From Salmonirosea aquatica (GTDB taxonomy: Bacteria > Bacteroidota > Bacteroidia > Cytophagales > Spirosomataceae), in the NCBI RefSeq assembly GCF_009296315.1, contig NZ_WHLY01000002.1:372001-436000 (forward strand): a DNA stretch of 64,000 nucleotides, in the 5' to 3' direction. The notes below the pieces were generated by a model, which was given only the letters and a program-made list of their open reading frames with translations, had not been told where the DNA came from and did not search any database. The translations under genes and the position numbers were made by a program. Shown in pieces: positions 35,017-44,028 of the stretch (the stretch's first letter is position 1; every line of letters begins with the position of its first letter).

Positions 35017-37881
35017 TTACTTACCCAATTTTCTTTTTACCCAATTAAAATTTTGGCGGGCATCAGCGTGGTTGGGCACTTTTTGAAGAAGATTTTTATA
35101 CACGTCATAGGCTATTAGAAAATGTTCCTTACCGCTATTTCCCATTTCTTCCATCACATCACCCAGAAAAATTAAGCTTGTACCATAACTGTATTGGTAA
35201 TCAACCTGCTCGGGGTAGCTCTCATGAAGAGAACTCATCAGTTCAAGGTATTTTTGATAACAGCCCAGGGCCTCACTCATCCGACCTTCCGATCGATGCA
35301 CATCCCCTAATCGTTCGTAGGCAATCCCCAATCCATTTTTGTAAAAAACCTGCTCGGGGTAGCGCTCATGCAGGGATTTTGAGATTTCAAGGTCTTTTTG
35401 ATAACAGCCCAGGGTCTCACTCATCCGACCTTCCGATTTGTACACATCCCCTAATCGCTGATAGGCAATCCCCAATCCATTTTTGTAAGAAACCTGCTCG
35501 GGGTAGCGCTCATGCAGGGATTTTGAGATTTCAAGGTCTTTTTGATAACAGCCCAGGGTCTCACTCGTCCGACCTTCCGATTTATACACATCGCCCATAA
35601 TGCTTTGTGTTGCAGCATTGAGAAAAAGCCAATCATTTGAGTTCTTGTCAGCCAAAATAGTCTCAATTCTGGCAAACCATGTTTTCGCTTTTTCGTTATT
35701 TAAATAATTACTGTAATGCCGCATTACTCTTTTGGCTAACAGGATTGTCGCATATTCTTCAGAAAGGCAGGCGTTCAAAACACTTTCGGCATACAGGGCA
35801 TACAGGCTGGTTTCTTTATAGTCTGGATTTTCGCCATGTACTTTCTCAGACCAGCCTTCATAGGCCAATTCATTACTTAGGCTGTTTATCAGTAATAAGG
35901 AATCAGCAGGTAATCGGTCAGCATTCTTATTTCTGATTATTTCCTGAACTACGGGGCTTATTTTTATTTCTTTCTCCTTCCGGTTAAAATCCAGCCAGCC
36001 TTTAAGTGCCAGTTTTTTAAGGGCGTTGTCCCACCAGGCTGTTTCCGGTAAAAGGATATCTAACGTTTTTATTTGGATACCTTCCGGTGGCAAAACCGCC
36101 ATCACAGAGCCTAGTTTTCTTTCGTCATCGCTCAGTTCTTCCAAATCATACAGGGCCGCAATGACATCCTCAGGCCTGGCCTTTTGATATTTCTGATAAT
36201 TCAGTTGCACTTCACTGCTGTGCTGCAACCGGAAAATACCCTTCGTTTGCAGGTCAGCGATCAAATCAGCCAACCGGTATTTTTCGCGTAGGTCATTTGC
36301 CTCTTTGAGTTGCTTGGCCATCAGCTCCAGCACCAGGGTATTCCCGTTTACGGCCGTATAAAGTGCATCAAAACGGGCTTGTTCTTCATGGGCTACGGCA
36401 GGGTAGTATCTTTGAAACAGTTCCAGGGCTGTTTCTTTGGGCAAACTCCTGATTTCCTTGGTACGGGCTTGCCCGAATTCGGTAATTCGCGTAGTCAAAA
36501 GAATATGAAAATTTGAACATCGGTTTAGCAGCTTGTAGTAGGTATTCAGGTCTTCGTAGTCATTCGCATTATCTATGACAAGCAGGCAGGGCTTTTTCAG
36601 GTTCGACAGTCTGGTCAGGAGAATATCAAGGCGCTCATTTCGCGATTGAAGCGGGTCAAACTGAATATGCAGATTCGGAGCCAATGCCAGAATCGCATCG
36701 CCAATGGACGTCTCTCTGAGTACCCAGGCCATGTGGCTGTATTGCTCCTGATACTCGTGATAGTAACGGGAAGCAAGGGATGTTTTTCCTACTCCTCCCT
36801 TGCCATTTACCAAGAGCAACAAATGGTTTTCATCAAACAAAATCCGTCGAATATCTTCTATATCATCCTGCCGACCCAAAAAGACAGTGGGACGAAAGGG
36901 TTCCTTGATAAGATGTTTTTCAATAACCGGATTCCTTTCACCAACCGGATTAATTGAATTTAGTTTTTCTATGATTTCATTCCCTTTACTATTTACGGAA
37001 TCAATGATTCGTTTTTCAGATCGTATAATTTCGGCGATTACTTTACCAAAAGTGCGGTTAATTTCCTTTCTTAATTGTCGTATGTCGTTTTCAAGGAGGT
37101 TATTCAGTACTGCCTGGCTTTGCGTTTGCAAATTATTTTCCAGGGCAAGCAGGGTTATTTTTATTTCGTCCAGTTTCAGGTGTGTGTCACTATTTTGCTG
37201 GACCACCGTTTCAAGCACAAACATCTGAAAAGCTTTATAGGCTTTCAGGTTCCGCTCGTCTTTCAGGGCTTCCTTGAAGGATAAATCGTAAATCCAGGGA
37301 AGATTTTCTTCAAAATAGTTCTTCAACTCCTGCCATCTTTCTTCGTTTTCAATTTCAGGGAATTTAAAAAGCTCATTTGTAAGCTTAGGCAGGCCAGTCC
37401 ATGAGCCATCCCTTAACCAAATAGAAAGATCAAAATCAATCTTTTCATCATCGCTGAGCGACTCCCCAAATTCCTTTTGGTATTCCTCTTCCCGCAATAG
37501 ATTTTTTCTAAGCAGCTTAAAAGCCCGTTTGACTTCTTCAAAGGGCCTGTCCTTTGCTTTTTGCCATAACGTGAAGTCCGTTTCAGCTTCCAGCTTTTCC
37601 AGGTAGGCAGTTTCTATATGATGCAAGGCCTGTAGCAGCGCATCCTTCATCAACTGGTCCAGATCGTGGTTTAAATCTCCGGGGTGGGGCCTTACCAGGA
37701 AATCTTTAAAACGACGATAATCCATTCCTGACAGAAACTGATGGGCAAAGTTAGGCGCAAGCGCGTCAACCACTTTGAATGCAATACTCGGGTCTGGCAA
37801 AACCGTACCACAGGCAGTCATAGCGATACCCGAAAGTACAATTCCGGCGATGTTGGGAAGTTCAGCTTTTAATGGATTCAT
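35017..37881 (-). CDS. STAND ATPase: N-terminal unknown domain, coiled coil, NB-ARC, C-terminal TPR repeats
   Basis: A 954-residue NLR-like signalling ATPase. Residues 1-230 form an unrecognised, helix-rich domain that may be an effector, with a weakly hydrophobic segment at 11-29. Residues 235-312 look like a coiled coil. The NB-ARC domain begins near FLGRQDDIEDI (334): P-loop GKGGVGKTS (360-368), Walker B CLLVIDN (432-438), sensor LLTTR (461-465), and a winged-helix region after about 560. The C-terminus (763-954) is four 48-residue TPR units. GC is clearly lower than in the flanking genes. Such proteins act in anti-phage defence or transcription control; which applies here is unknown. No partner gene is adjacent. 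Confidence 0.85.
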   Translation of the reverse strand: MNPLKAELPNIAGIVLSGIAMTACGTVLPDPSIAFKVVDALAPNFAHQFLSGMDYRRFKDFLVRPHPGDLNHDLDQLMKDALLQALHHIETAYLEKLEAETDFTLWQKAKDRPFEEVKRAFKLLRKNLLREEEYQKEFGESLSDDEKIDFDLSIWLRDGSWTGLPKLTNELFKFPEIENEERWQELKNYFEENLPWIYDLSFKEALKDERNLKAYKAFQMFVLETVVQQNSDTHLKLDEIKITLLALENNLQTQSQAVLNNLLENDIRQLRKEINRTFGKVIAEIIRSEKRIIDSVNSKGNEIIEKLNSINPVGERNPVIEKHLIKEPFRPTVFLGRQDDIEDIRRILFDENHLLLLVNGKGGVGKTSLASRYYHEYQEQYSHMAWVLRETSIGDAILALAPNLHIQFDPLQSRNERLDILLTRLSNLKKPCLLVIDNANDYEDLNTYYKLLNRCSNFHILLTTRITEFGQARTKEIRSLPKETALELFQRYYPAVAHEEQARFDALYTAVNGNTLVLELMAKQLKEANDLREKYRLADLIADLQTKGIFRLQHSSEVQLNYQKYQKARPEDVIAALYDLEELSDDERKLGSVMAVLPPEGIQIKTLDILLPETAWWDNALKKLALKGWLDFNRKEKEIKISPVVQEIIRNKNADRLPADSLLLINSLSNELAYEGWSEKVHGENPDYKETSLYALYAESVLNACLSEEYATILLAKRVMRHYSNYLNNEKAKTWFARIETILADKNSNDWLFLNAATQSIMGDVYKSEGRTSETLGCYQKDLEISKSLHERYPEQVSYKNGLGIAYQRLGDVYKSEGRMSETLGCYQKDLEISKSLHERYPEQVFYKNGLGIAYERLGDVHRSEGRMSEALGCYQKYLELMSSLHESYPEQVDYQYSYGTSLIFLGDVMEEMGNSGKEHFLIAYDVYKNLLQKVPNHADARQNFNWVKRKLGK
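35020..35595 (-). repeat. tandem 144-bp repeats encoding 48-residue TPR units
   Basis: Four units: 35452-35595, 35308-35451, 35164-35307 and 35020-35163. The first two differ at about 7 of 144 bases by eye (about 95% identity), the third is more diverged and the fourth only structurally similar. Each begins GDV(Y/H/M) and contains G-C-Y-Q-K in the first three. The near-identity of adjacent copies suggests recent duplication or gene conversion. Confidence 0.85.
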
Positions 37882-38215
37882 GGGAAATCCGTAAGATAAA
37901 GTGGAAGGTTCGAGAGGGCGTAATATTTACTGGTGGATAAAAATTCTTATATCTTATGCTCGCTCAAAAATTTATTAACATAAATCGAGGCAACCATCTC
38001 AGTAATCTAGTGTGCTGATGCAGAATTACTCAATGCATTATTCCATGGTTATCCATATAGAATACAGACCCAACAATAAAGAGTATAAGTATGGGCAAAG
38101 ATATATATCGAAGCAAGAAAAATCCGCTAAAACTATCAAGCGGTAGGCCGTGGAATTGGAGATAGAGTGGCGTCGGGCCGAACACCTGACGCCACTCTAT
38201 CCATCAATCAGCGTT
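37882..38215. other. AT-rich non-coding region upstream of the STAND gene
   Basis: No gene is supported in these 334 bp. It is AT-rich, has no clear TAnnTTTG box toward the STAND gene, and contains a perfect 14-bp hairpin at its end that belongs to the M20 peptidase gene. Confidence 0.7.
38161..38201 (-). terminator. hairpin downstream of the M20 peptidase gene
   Basis: A perfect 14-bp stem, GATAGAGTGGCGTC (38161-38174) and GACGCCACTCTATC (38188-38201), with a 13-nt loop, ends 14 bp after the peptidase stop codon on the minus strand. It has no T tract. Confidence 0.6.
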
Positions 38216-39556
38216 CTACTTCCCCGCCACTAACCCCGCTTCACTCAGCAGAATCAGCAGCGTACGTTGCAAGGCCAGATGCGACTTGTCGGCCATCCAC
38301 CATTCGTGCAGTGAATGGGCACCGCTGCCGGTACCGCCCGCGCCCATCGTGATGGCAGGTATCCCTTTGGAAAACGGTATATTGGAATTGGTAGAACCTA
38401 CCCGCAAGGCGGGTTCCTGGCCCACGTACTTCGTCGCGGCAATGGCCCGCTGCACCAGCGGACTGCTCTCAGGAATACTACCCGAAGGACGATCCCCTAC
38501 CAGTTCGATATCGACAGTAAGATCGGGACCAAGGCGCTTCATGGCGTTCTCTTCCTTCAATGCTTTTTGGACGGCCTCCTGAAATAATTTATCGATGCCG
38601 CTGAGTTGCTCGGGGCTTTCCGAGCGCATATCCACCTGCATGTAGGATTCGAACGGAATCGCGTTCACGGAGGTACCCCCGCCAATAACGCCCACATTAT
38701 ACGTCGTCCGCACGCCCTGCTTTGTGAATGTATCGGCCGACTGCGTGAAGTAGTAAATAGCCCGCGCCAAGGCACCATGCGGATTGACCAGTCCAAAGGC
38801 CCCCGACGAATGCCCGCCCGGCCCTTTGAAAGTCACTTTGTAGCGGTGCGAGCCCAGGCCCCGGTGAGTGATGCTCGTCGAGCCCAGTCCGTCGATAGCA
38901 ATATAGGAGTCTATTTTCAGGCCGGGCGTGCTGAACAGTTTCTTCACCCCGCGCAGGTCGCCGAGTCCCTCTTCGCCCACGGTACCAATGAAGAGTACAT
39001 CCGCGTCGGTCTCGAGGCTGGTTTTTTCCATGACGTCCAGCACCGTCAGTACCATCGCCAGGCCCCGGGTGTCGTCGCCGATGCCCGGCGCGTAAAGGGT
39101 ATCGCCTTTTTGCTTTATTTTCACATCGGTACCTTCGGGAAACACCGTGTCGAGGTGGGCTTCCAGAACTACCTTCTTCTTACGGGTTTTGCCCCGGCGC
39201 AACGCCAATACATTACCTACCTCGTCGGTCCAGACCGAATCCGCCCCGGCGGTACGTAGCAGGTCGGCGTAGACACGGCCCCGTTCCTGCTCCATAAACG
39301 GTGGCGCGGGGATTTCGGTCAACATGCGCAGATTTTTCACCGTCCAGGGCTCCTGCGCTTCCAGCATGGCCAGGGCTTTTTTCACACTGGGTTTCCCGGC
39401 CAGGGCCGAGATTTCGTCGGTGTATGGTTTTCCGGCGGTTACCGATTCTTTTTTGGCGGGCTGCTTGTCGTCGTCGTCCTGGGCTTGTACCCGGTCAATC
39501 GAAACCAGGCTAAGAAACAAGCTAAGAATTCCAAGGGGTAAAAAGAACTTCATCAT
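38216..39556 (-). CDS. secreted M20 family metallopeptidase
   Basis: A 446-residue zinc aminopeptidase/carboxypeptidase-type enzyme. The start is set at the ATG giving the signal peptide MMKFFLPLGILSLFLSLV; a further in-frame ATG at 39622 lies upstream of the likely -7 box. Metal motifs are LEAHLDTVFPEG, GIGDDTRG, TVGEEGLGDL and a C-terminal SGAHSLHEWW. The dimerisation insert has GGHSSGAFGLVNPHGALARAI (shown in part). Close relatives are annotated peptidase T-like or M20/M25/M40. The signal peptide implies periplasmic action. Confidence 0.87.
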   Translation of the reverse strand: MMKFFLPLGILSLFLSLVSIDRVQAQDDDDKQPAKKESVTAGKPYTDEISALAGKPSVKKALAMLEAQEPWTVKNLRMLTEIPAPPFMEQERGRVYADLLRTAGADSVWTDEVGNVLALRRGKTRKKKVVLEAHLDTVFPEGTDVKIKQKGDTLYAPGIGDDTRGLAMVLTVLDVMEKTSLETDADVLFIGTVGEEGLGDLRGVKKLFSTPGLKIDSYIAIDGLGSTSITHRGLGSHRYKVTFKGPGGHSSGAFGLVNPHGALARAIYYFTQSADTFTKQGVRTTYNVGVIGGGTSVNAIPFESYMQVDMRSESPEQLSGIDKLFQEAVQKALKEENAMKRLGPDLTVDIELVGDRPSGSIPESSPLVQRAIAATKYVGQEPALRVGSTNSNIPFSKGIPAITMGAGGTGSGAHSLHEWWMADKSHLALQRTLLILLSEAGLVAGK

Positions 39557-39582
39557 GGTTGCGTTACAGGTTTTTGTTTGAT

Positions 39583-39590
39583 CAAATATA
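39583..39590 (-). promoter_or_regulatory. possible -7 box (TATATTTG) of the M20 peptidase gene
   Basis: TATATTTG on the minus strand matches TAnnTTTG and lies 27 bp upstream of the chosen ATG at 39556. It would lie inside the reading frame if translation began at 39622, so it favours the shorter protein. A -33 TTG at ideal spacing is not seen. Confidence 0.4.
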
Positions 39591-39770
39591 GTATTTCCCC
39601 TTCGTAAAGGTTGCTTTGACAAATGAATTATTGCGTTTTATAGGTAATGCCGGGAGAATTTCCCCGGGTATTACAACTAGTGACAGAATAAAATCCCAAT
39701 TGGTGTGATTGTTTTAGCTTTCATTGCAGACAAATAGTCGCCTCTCTTTCAATACATTCAAAAATCCATT

Positions 39771-40301
39771 ATGAAAAATATCTTCTTTGATTCCTGGGAA
39801 AGTGTTATCCGCATCATCATCATCACCATCCTGGCCTATGCTACCCTGATTGTGATGCTCCGCGTTTCTGGCAAACGGACGTTGTCCAAGATGAATGCCT
39901 TCGATTTCGTGGTCACGGTGGCTCTGGGATCTACCCTGGCCACGGTCATACTGAGTAAAGATGTTGCGCTTCTGGACGGCGCGCTGGCCTTTTTCATGTT
40001 AATTTTTCTGCAATATTGCATTACCTGGCTGTCGGTCCGGCACAAAGGCGTGAAGCAAATGATCACCAGCGACCCGACCCTGCTGTTATACAAGGGCGAG
40101 GTACTCCCTCAGGCCCTCAAAAAGGAAAGAATAACCGTGGAAGAGATTTATGTTGCAGCCCGGAACAATGGCCTGACCGATTTGACCCAAATCCACGCCA
40201 TTGTCCTGGAAACCACAGGTACCCTAAGCGTTCTGTCCGAGCGGTCCGAAAGCGGCGTGGACGCCCTGTCCGATATAGAAAACCATTCCTTTAAGGAATA
40301 G
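39771..40301 (+). CDS. DUF421 family membrane protein (YetF/YcaP-like)
   Basis: A 176-residue protein with three N-terminal transmembrane helices (about 10-30, 45-62, 65-85) and a small cytoplasmic alpha/beta domain (LLYKGEVLPQALKKERIT onward). The family motif RVSGKRTLSKMNAFDFVVTVALGS (shown in part) is clear. Function is unknown. It ends 18 bp before the nitrilase gene, so the two are probably co-transcribed, without an obvious functional link. Confidence 0.87.
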   Translation: MKNIFFDSWESVIRIIIITILAYATLIVMLRVSGKRTLSKMNAFDFVVTVALGSTLATVILSKDVALLDGALAFFMLIFLQYCITWLSVRHKGVKQMITSDPTLLLYKGEVLPQALKKERITVEEIYVAARNNGLTDLTQIHAIVLETTGTLSVLSERSESGVDALSDIENHSFKE

Positions 40302-40319
40302 TACCCTGAAAGAAAGACC

Positions 40320-41249
40320 ATGCAATTCCCCAAAGTACGCGTAGGCGTAGTGCAGGCCACGCCCGTTTTTTTCGACCTGGCCGCTAGCATCGAGAAAGTA
40401 GTTGCCTGGATCGAAAAGGGCAAACAGGCCGGCTGCCAGTTGCTGCTGTTTCCGGAGTCGTTTCTGCCGGGGTACCCCCGCGGACTCCGCTTCGACGCCG
40501 TGGTAGGTCGCCGGACCGACGCGGGGCGTGCCACCTGGATGGACTATTGGTCTAATAGCGTGGATGTCAGGAGTTCGGTGTTAGAACCCATCGAAGTTGC
40601 CATCCGCGAAGCAGGGATTTTTGTGGCATTGGGCGTTACAGAGCGCGAATCCGTGGGCGGTTCGCTCTACTGCTCGCTGCTCTACTTTGGACCTGATGGT
40701 ACCCTGCTAGGCGTGCATCGCAAACTCAAACCTACCGGACTGGAACGCTACGTGTGGGCCGAAGGTGATGGAGGTACCCTGCATACCTACCATACGTCGT
40801 TGGGCCGCATCGGCGGGTTGATCTGCTGGGAAAACTACATGCCGCTGGCGCGCACGGCGATGTATCAGAAAGGCGTGGAAATCTACCTGGCTCCCACGGC
40901 CGACGGCCGTCCGTCGTGGCAGGGTACCCTACAGCATATTGCGTTGGAAGGACGCTGTTTTGTCCTAGGTTGCAACCAATATAGCCGCAAGGTCGATTAT
41001 CCTGAACGCTACCGGCAGGAAATTGAAGACGAACCCGAAATCATGTCGGCCGGAGGCAGCGTGATTGTGGCCCCAACGGGTGAGGTACTGGCCGGGCCGC
41101 TTTGGAATCAGGAAGGCTTACTGACCGCCGAACTGGATTTCTCGATTCTGGCCAAAAGCAAACTCGACTTCGATGTAACGGGGCACTACGCCCGGCCCGA
41201 TGTCTTCAAATTTGAAGCCGTAGGTCAGCCTGATACACGAATTGTTTAA
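40320..41249 (+). CDS. nitrilase (carbon-nitrogen hydrolase)
   Basis: Hydrolyses organic nitriles to acids and ammonia or a related C-N bond. The 309-residue protein carries the complete catalytic triad in the contexts of true nitrilases: Glu46 (FPESFLPGYPRG), Lys135 (HRKLKPTGLER) and Cys169 (LICWENYMP). The sequence around Cys (C-W-E-N-Y) favours aliphatic or aromatic nitrilase over amidase. The natural substrate is not evident. Confidence 0.9.
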   Translation: MQFPKVRVGVVQATPVFFDLAASIEKVVAWIEKGKQAGCQLLLFPESFLPGYPRGLRFDAVVGRRTDAGRATWMDYWSNSVDVRSSVLEPIEVAIREAGIFVALGVTERESVGGSLYCSLLYFGPDGTLLGVHRKLKPTGLERYVWAEGDGGTLHTYHTSLGRIGGLICWENYMPLARTAMYQKGVEIYLAPTADGRPSWQGTLQHIALEGRCFVLGCNQYSRKVDYPERYRQEIEDEPEIMSAGGSVIVAPTGEVLAGPLWNQEGLLTAELDFSILAKSKLDFDVTGHYARPDVFKFEAVGQPDTRIV

Positions 41250-41299
41250 TATTCTGACTACTTCTTTCCGCCACTGGGCGCTATTTGGGGCAAGGTACC

Positions 41300-41330
41300 C
41301 TACTTCAAGGTACCTAACTTAATGAAGTAG
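41300..41330 (+). terminator. weak hairpin after the nitrilase gene
   Basis: CTACTTCA (41300-41307) and TGAAGTAG (41323-41330) pair, followed by AAAAAGG rather than T. Two GGTACC words lie at and near the stem. It may be a terminator or only a chance repeat. Confidence 0.35.
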
Positions 41331-41378
41331 AAAAAGGACTGGGCAGTGCTTTAAAGCAAAACCCAACCTCTAACATTC

Positions 41379-42311
41379 ATGCGTTCAAATCGCCGCCAAT
41401 TTCTGAATTCTGCTCTGGCCCTCACCACCACGGCTTCATTGAGTTCTTTGCAGCATGTCTCGGCCAAAAAGCTACACTTTCCTATCTCCTGTAATCAATA
41501 TACCTGGTTTACGTTTTTTAACCGGGAAGGCCGCGAGTGGGGAGCGAATCTGGATGCTTCCCTGGCGGAGTACGTCAAGTCGGGTTTTCAGGCTTTTGAG
41601 CCAAGTTTTACGAACTTGGAGGAGGTGATCAAACTGGGTCCCTTACTGAAAAAATACAATCTGGCCCTCCCCTCTTTCTACGTCAACAGTACCCTGCACC
41701 GCGCCGATGAAGCCCAGAAGTCGATCGACACGGTGCTAGCCATCGCGAAAGCCGCCCAACCGCTGGGAGCCAAAATCGTGGTGACCAACCCTAGCCCCAT
41801 CCGCTGGGGTGGACCGGAAAACAAAAACGACGCCGAGCTTACCGAACAGGCCCGTAATCTTGACCGCCTGGGAGCTGCCCTACGAAAAATAGGCATGACG
41901 CTTTCCTACCATACCCATGACATCGAACTTCGGGCCGGGGCGCGCGAGTTCCACCATATGCTGCTGGCTACCGATCCCGAGAACGTCACTTTTTGTATGG
42001 ATGTACATTGGGTATACCGCGGATCGGGCAATTCGGAGCTGGCGGTTTTCGACGTACTGAAACTCTATGGTGAGCGCATTACGGAACTGCACCTTCGACA
42101 ATCCAAAAATGGTGTTTGGCTGGAAACCTTCCAGCCCGAGGGCGACATCGATTATCCCCGATTGGTACAGGAATTGAAAAATAAGGGCGTCACGCCGCAT
42201 TTGGTGGTGGAGCAGTGCCTGGAAGAAAAATCGCCCCACGTGCTGACTACCGTGGAAGCCCACCAACGTGACCTGGCCGCCGTAAAGCAAACGTTCAGAG
42301 CGTTGATTTGA
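41379..42311 (+). CDS. Tat-exported sugar phosphate isomerase/epimerase-like TIM barrel protein
   Basis: A 310-residue TIM-barrel protein of the xylose isomerase-like superfamily with a twin-arginine signal peptide (SNRRQFLNSALALTTTAS, residues 3-20), so it is probably folded with metal in the cytoplasm and exported. Likely metal ligands lie in LSYHTHDIEL, FCMDVHWVYRG, ELHLRQS and HLVVEQC. It has a separate origin from the cytoplasmic paralogue at 30.6 kb. The substrate is unknown. Confidence 0.82.
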   Translation: MRSNRRQFLNSALALTTTASLSSLQHVSAKKLHFPISCNQYTWFTFFNREGREWGANLDASLAEYVKSGFQAFEPSFTNLEEVIKLGPLLKKYNLALPSFYVNSTLHRADEAQKSIDTVLAIAKAAQPLGAKIVVTNPSPIRWGGPENKNDAELTEQARNLDRLGAALRKIGMTLSYHTHDIELRAGAREFHHMLLATDPENVTFCMDVHWVYRGSGNSELAVFDVLKLYGERITELHLRQSKNGVWLETFQPEGDIDYPRLVQELKNKGVTPHLVVEQCLEEKSPHVLTTVEAHQRDLAAVKQTFRALI

Positions 42312-42432
42312 GGGTTAAAGGAAAATGGCTATTGGGCGATTGCTACTCATTTTTGATGATATTTCTTTCCCGTTTCAGGAATTAATTCCCGTTTTTTTCT
42401 CCCTTTACCGTTAACCATTTTACCATTAACCC
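42312..42432. repeat. inverted repeat between convergent epimerase and BCCT genes
   Basis: GGGTTAAAGGAAAATGG (42312-42328) and CCATTTTACCATTAACCC (42415-42432) are complementary apart from about three bases. The spacer also has GGCTATTGGGCGATTGCTA, a word related to the repeats at 28.9 and 31.4 kb. It could terminate both genes. Confidence 0.5.
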
Positions 42433-42452
42433 AAAAAACATCTGCCTTCCTT

Positions 42453-44015
42453 TCACTCCAACTTCCCCGGATTCAGCATTAATTTTACCATTCCCCACGC
42501 GACGAACAGCATCAAAATCAGGGCCGGAAATCCACCCAGATTGGAGAGAATTTTGACACCTTCGAGTCCTTTGTCTTTGCCTTCTCCGGCAAAGGATACC
42601 ATAATCCAGGAAATCAGGCCAATCAAACTACCCCAGGCAATTTTTACGTAGAGGGGTGGTTCGTCGCTGATGCGGGCATCATCGGATGGGGTGTCGGCAG
42701 GGGTACCTTGGCGGTGGACGCTGATGCCGCTCATGGCGGTGGTATTGGAATCGGCCGCGGTGACGTAGGAAAGAAAGGCCGTTGCTAGAAAAACGAAGCT
42801 GGTGATTTTGGCAAAAGGCAATTGGGCGAGGATGGAAAAAATAACCTGGCTCGCCCCGCCTTCCTGGTTTAGCACGGCATACAGCGGCGAATCGGGCGAC
42901 TGGAAATCGAAATGAATGGCGCTGACACTGAACACCATGATCCAGGCGCAGGCAAACAGGGCAGGTAGGAACAGATTGAACACAATGAACTGTCGTACTG
43001 TGTACCCTATCGCGATCCGACCCAGAAACAGAGCCGTGATGGGCGTCCAGGCCAGCCAGTTGGTCCAGTTGAAGATCGTCCAACTCTTGGCCCATTCCTT
43101 ATCCGGGGTAATGGTACCGATGAGGCTGCGTTGGAAGAAATGCGTCAGAAACTCACCCATCGATTCCAGTCCAAAAGTAAGGAGGTATAGGGTTGGCCCC
43201 GCCAGGAACATGAAGATGCCCAGGATGATAAAAACCGTGACATTGATTTCAGACAGAATTCGGATACCCCGCAGCAGTCCGCTCGCCGCCGACGCCACGA
43301 ACGACGCCACAATGGCCAGCGCTACCAACCCCGTGGTCAGGATACTATGCGGAATACCCAGCATTTGCGTCAGTCCACCGGAAACAATCAGAATGCCCGC
43401 ACCCAAGGAAGCCGCCATGCCCGCCACGAGGCAAAACAGGCAGAGCGCGTCGATCCAGGTATCCACCGAACGGGGTACTCTGCCCCCAAAAATGGGATAC
43501 ACCATAGAACCCAAACTGAAAGGTTGCTTGAGATTGTGGTAGCAGAGCGCGAACATAAGCCCCGCCAGGGTATAAATGCCGTAGGGAATCAGTGACCAGT
43601 GCATGTACATGGTCGAAACGGCAAAGGTAGCTGCCTGGCGGCTATTGGGTGCGATGCCCAGGCTCGGCGGCGGCGCGTGCAGGTGGAAAAGCGGCTCGGC
43701 GGTACCCCAAAACAGAATGCCCGTGGCAATGGTGGTACAAAGCGTGATGGCAAACCAACGCCAGCGGGTCAGCAGAGGTACGGCCCGTTTTCCTCCGATT
43801 CGGATCTTGCCGAGGGGTGAAACAAACACCACCAGGCACAGCAGAAAAAACGCCAGCGCTCCCACCGAAAATAGCCAACCCAGGGTACCCATCATACCCG
43901 AGTTGAGCGCCGCGATAACGCCAATCATGGCCTGCGGGTCAATCAGGCTCACAAAGCAGACTAAGATAAGTACCAGAAAGGGCGGCCAGAAAACGAAAGG
44001 ACGAAGTTGGTTCAT
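42453..44015 (-). CDS. BCCT family transporter (betaine/carnitine/choline type)
   Basis: A 520-residue secondary transporter with 12 hydrophobic helices. Family markers are WGTAEPLFHLHAPP, MYMHWSLIPYGIYTLAGL, GAGILIVSGG and FNWTNWLAWTPITALFLGRIAIGYTVR (parts shown); the W-T-N-W-L-A-W-T-P-I stretch belongs to the substrate-binding helix 8 of the family. It probably takes up quaternary ammonium osmolytes with Na+ or H+. The DUF427 gene lies 13 bp upstream on the same strand. Confidence 0.9.
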   Translation of the reverse strand: MNQLRPFVFWPPFLVLILVCFVSLIDPQAMIGVIAALNSGMMGTLGWLFSVGALAFFLLCLVVFVSPLGKIRIGGKRAVPLLTRWRWFAITLCTTIATGILFWGTAEPLFHLHAPPPSLGIAPNSRQAATFAVSTMYMHWSLIPYGIYTLAGLMFALCYHNLKQPFSLGSMVYPIFGGRVPRSVDTWIDALCLFCLVAGMAASLGAGILIVSGGLTQMLGIPHSILTTGLVALAIVASFVASAASGLLRGIRILSEINVTVFIILGIFMFLAGPTLYLLTFGLESMGEFLTHFFQRSLIGTITPDKEWAKSWTIFNWTNWLAWTPITALFLGRIAIGYTVRQFIVFNLFLPALFACAWIMVFSVSAIHFDFQSPDSPLYAVLNQEGGASQVIFSILAQLPFAKITSFVFLATAFLSYVTAADSNTTAMSGISVHRQGTPADTPSDDARISDEPPLYVKIAWGSLIGLISWIMVSFAGEGKDKGLEGVKILSNLGGFPALILMLFVAWGMVKLMLNPGKLE

Positions 44016-44028
44016 CCGGCTAAGATAC

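Noticed and set aside
35020-35595. Regular repeats as a CRISPR array
   Set aside because: The 144-bp units are contiguous and coding (TPR) without unique spacers.
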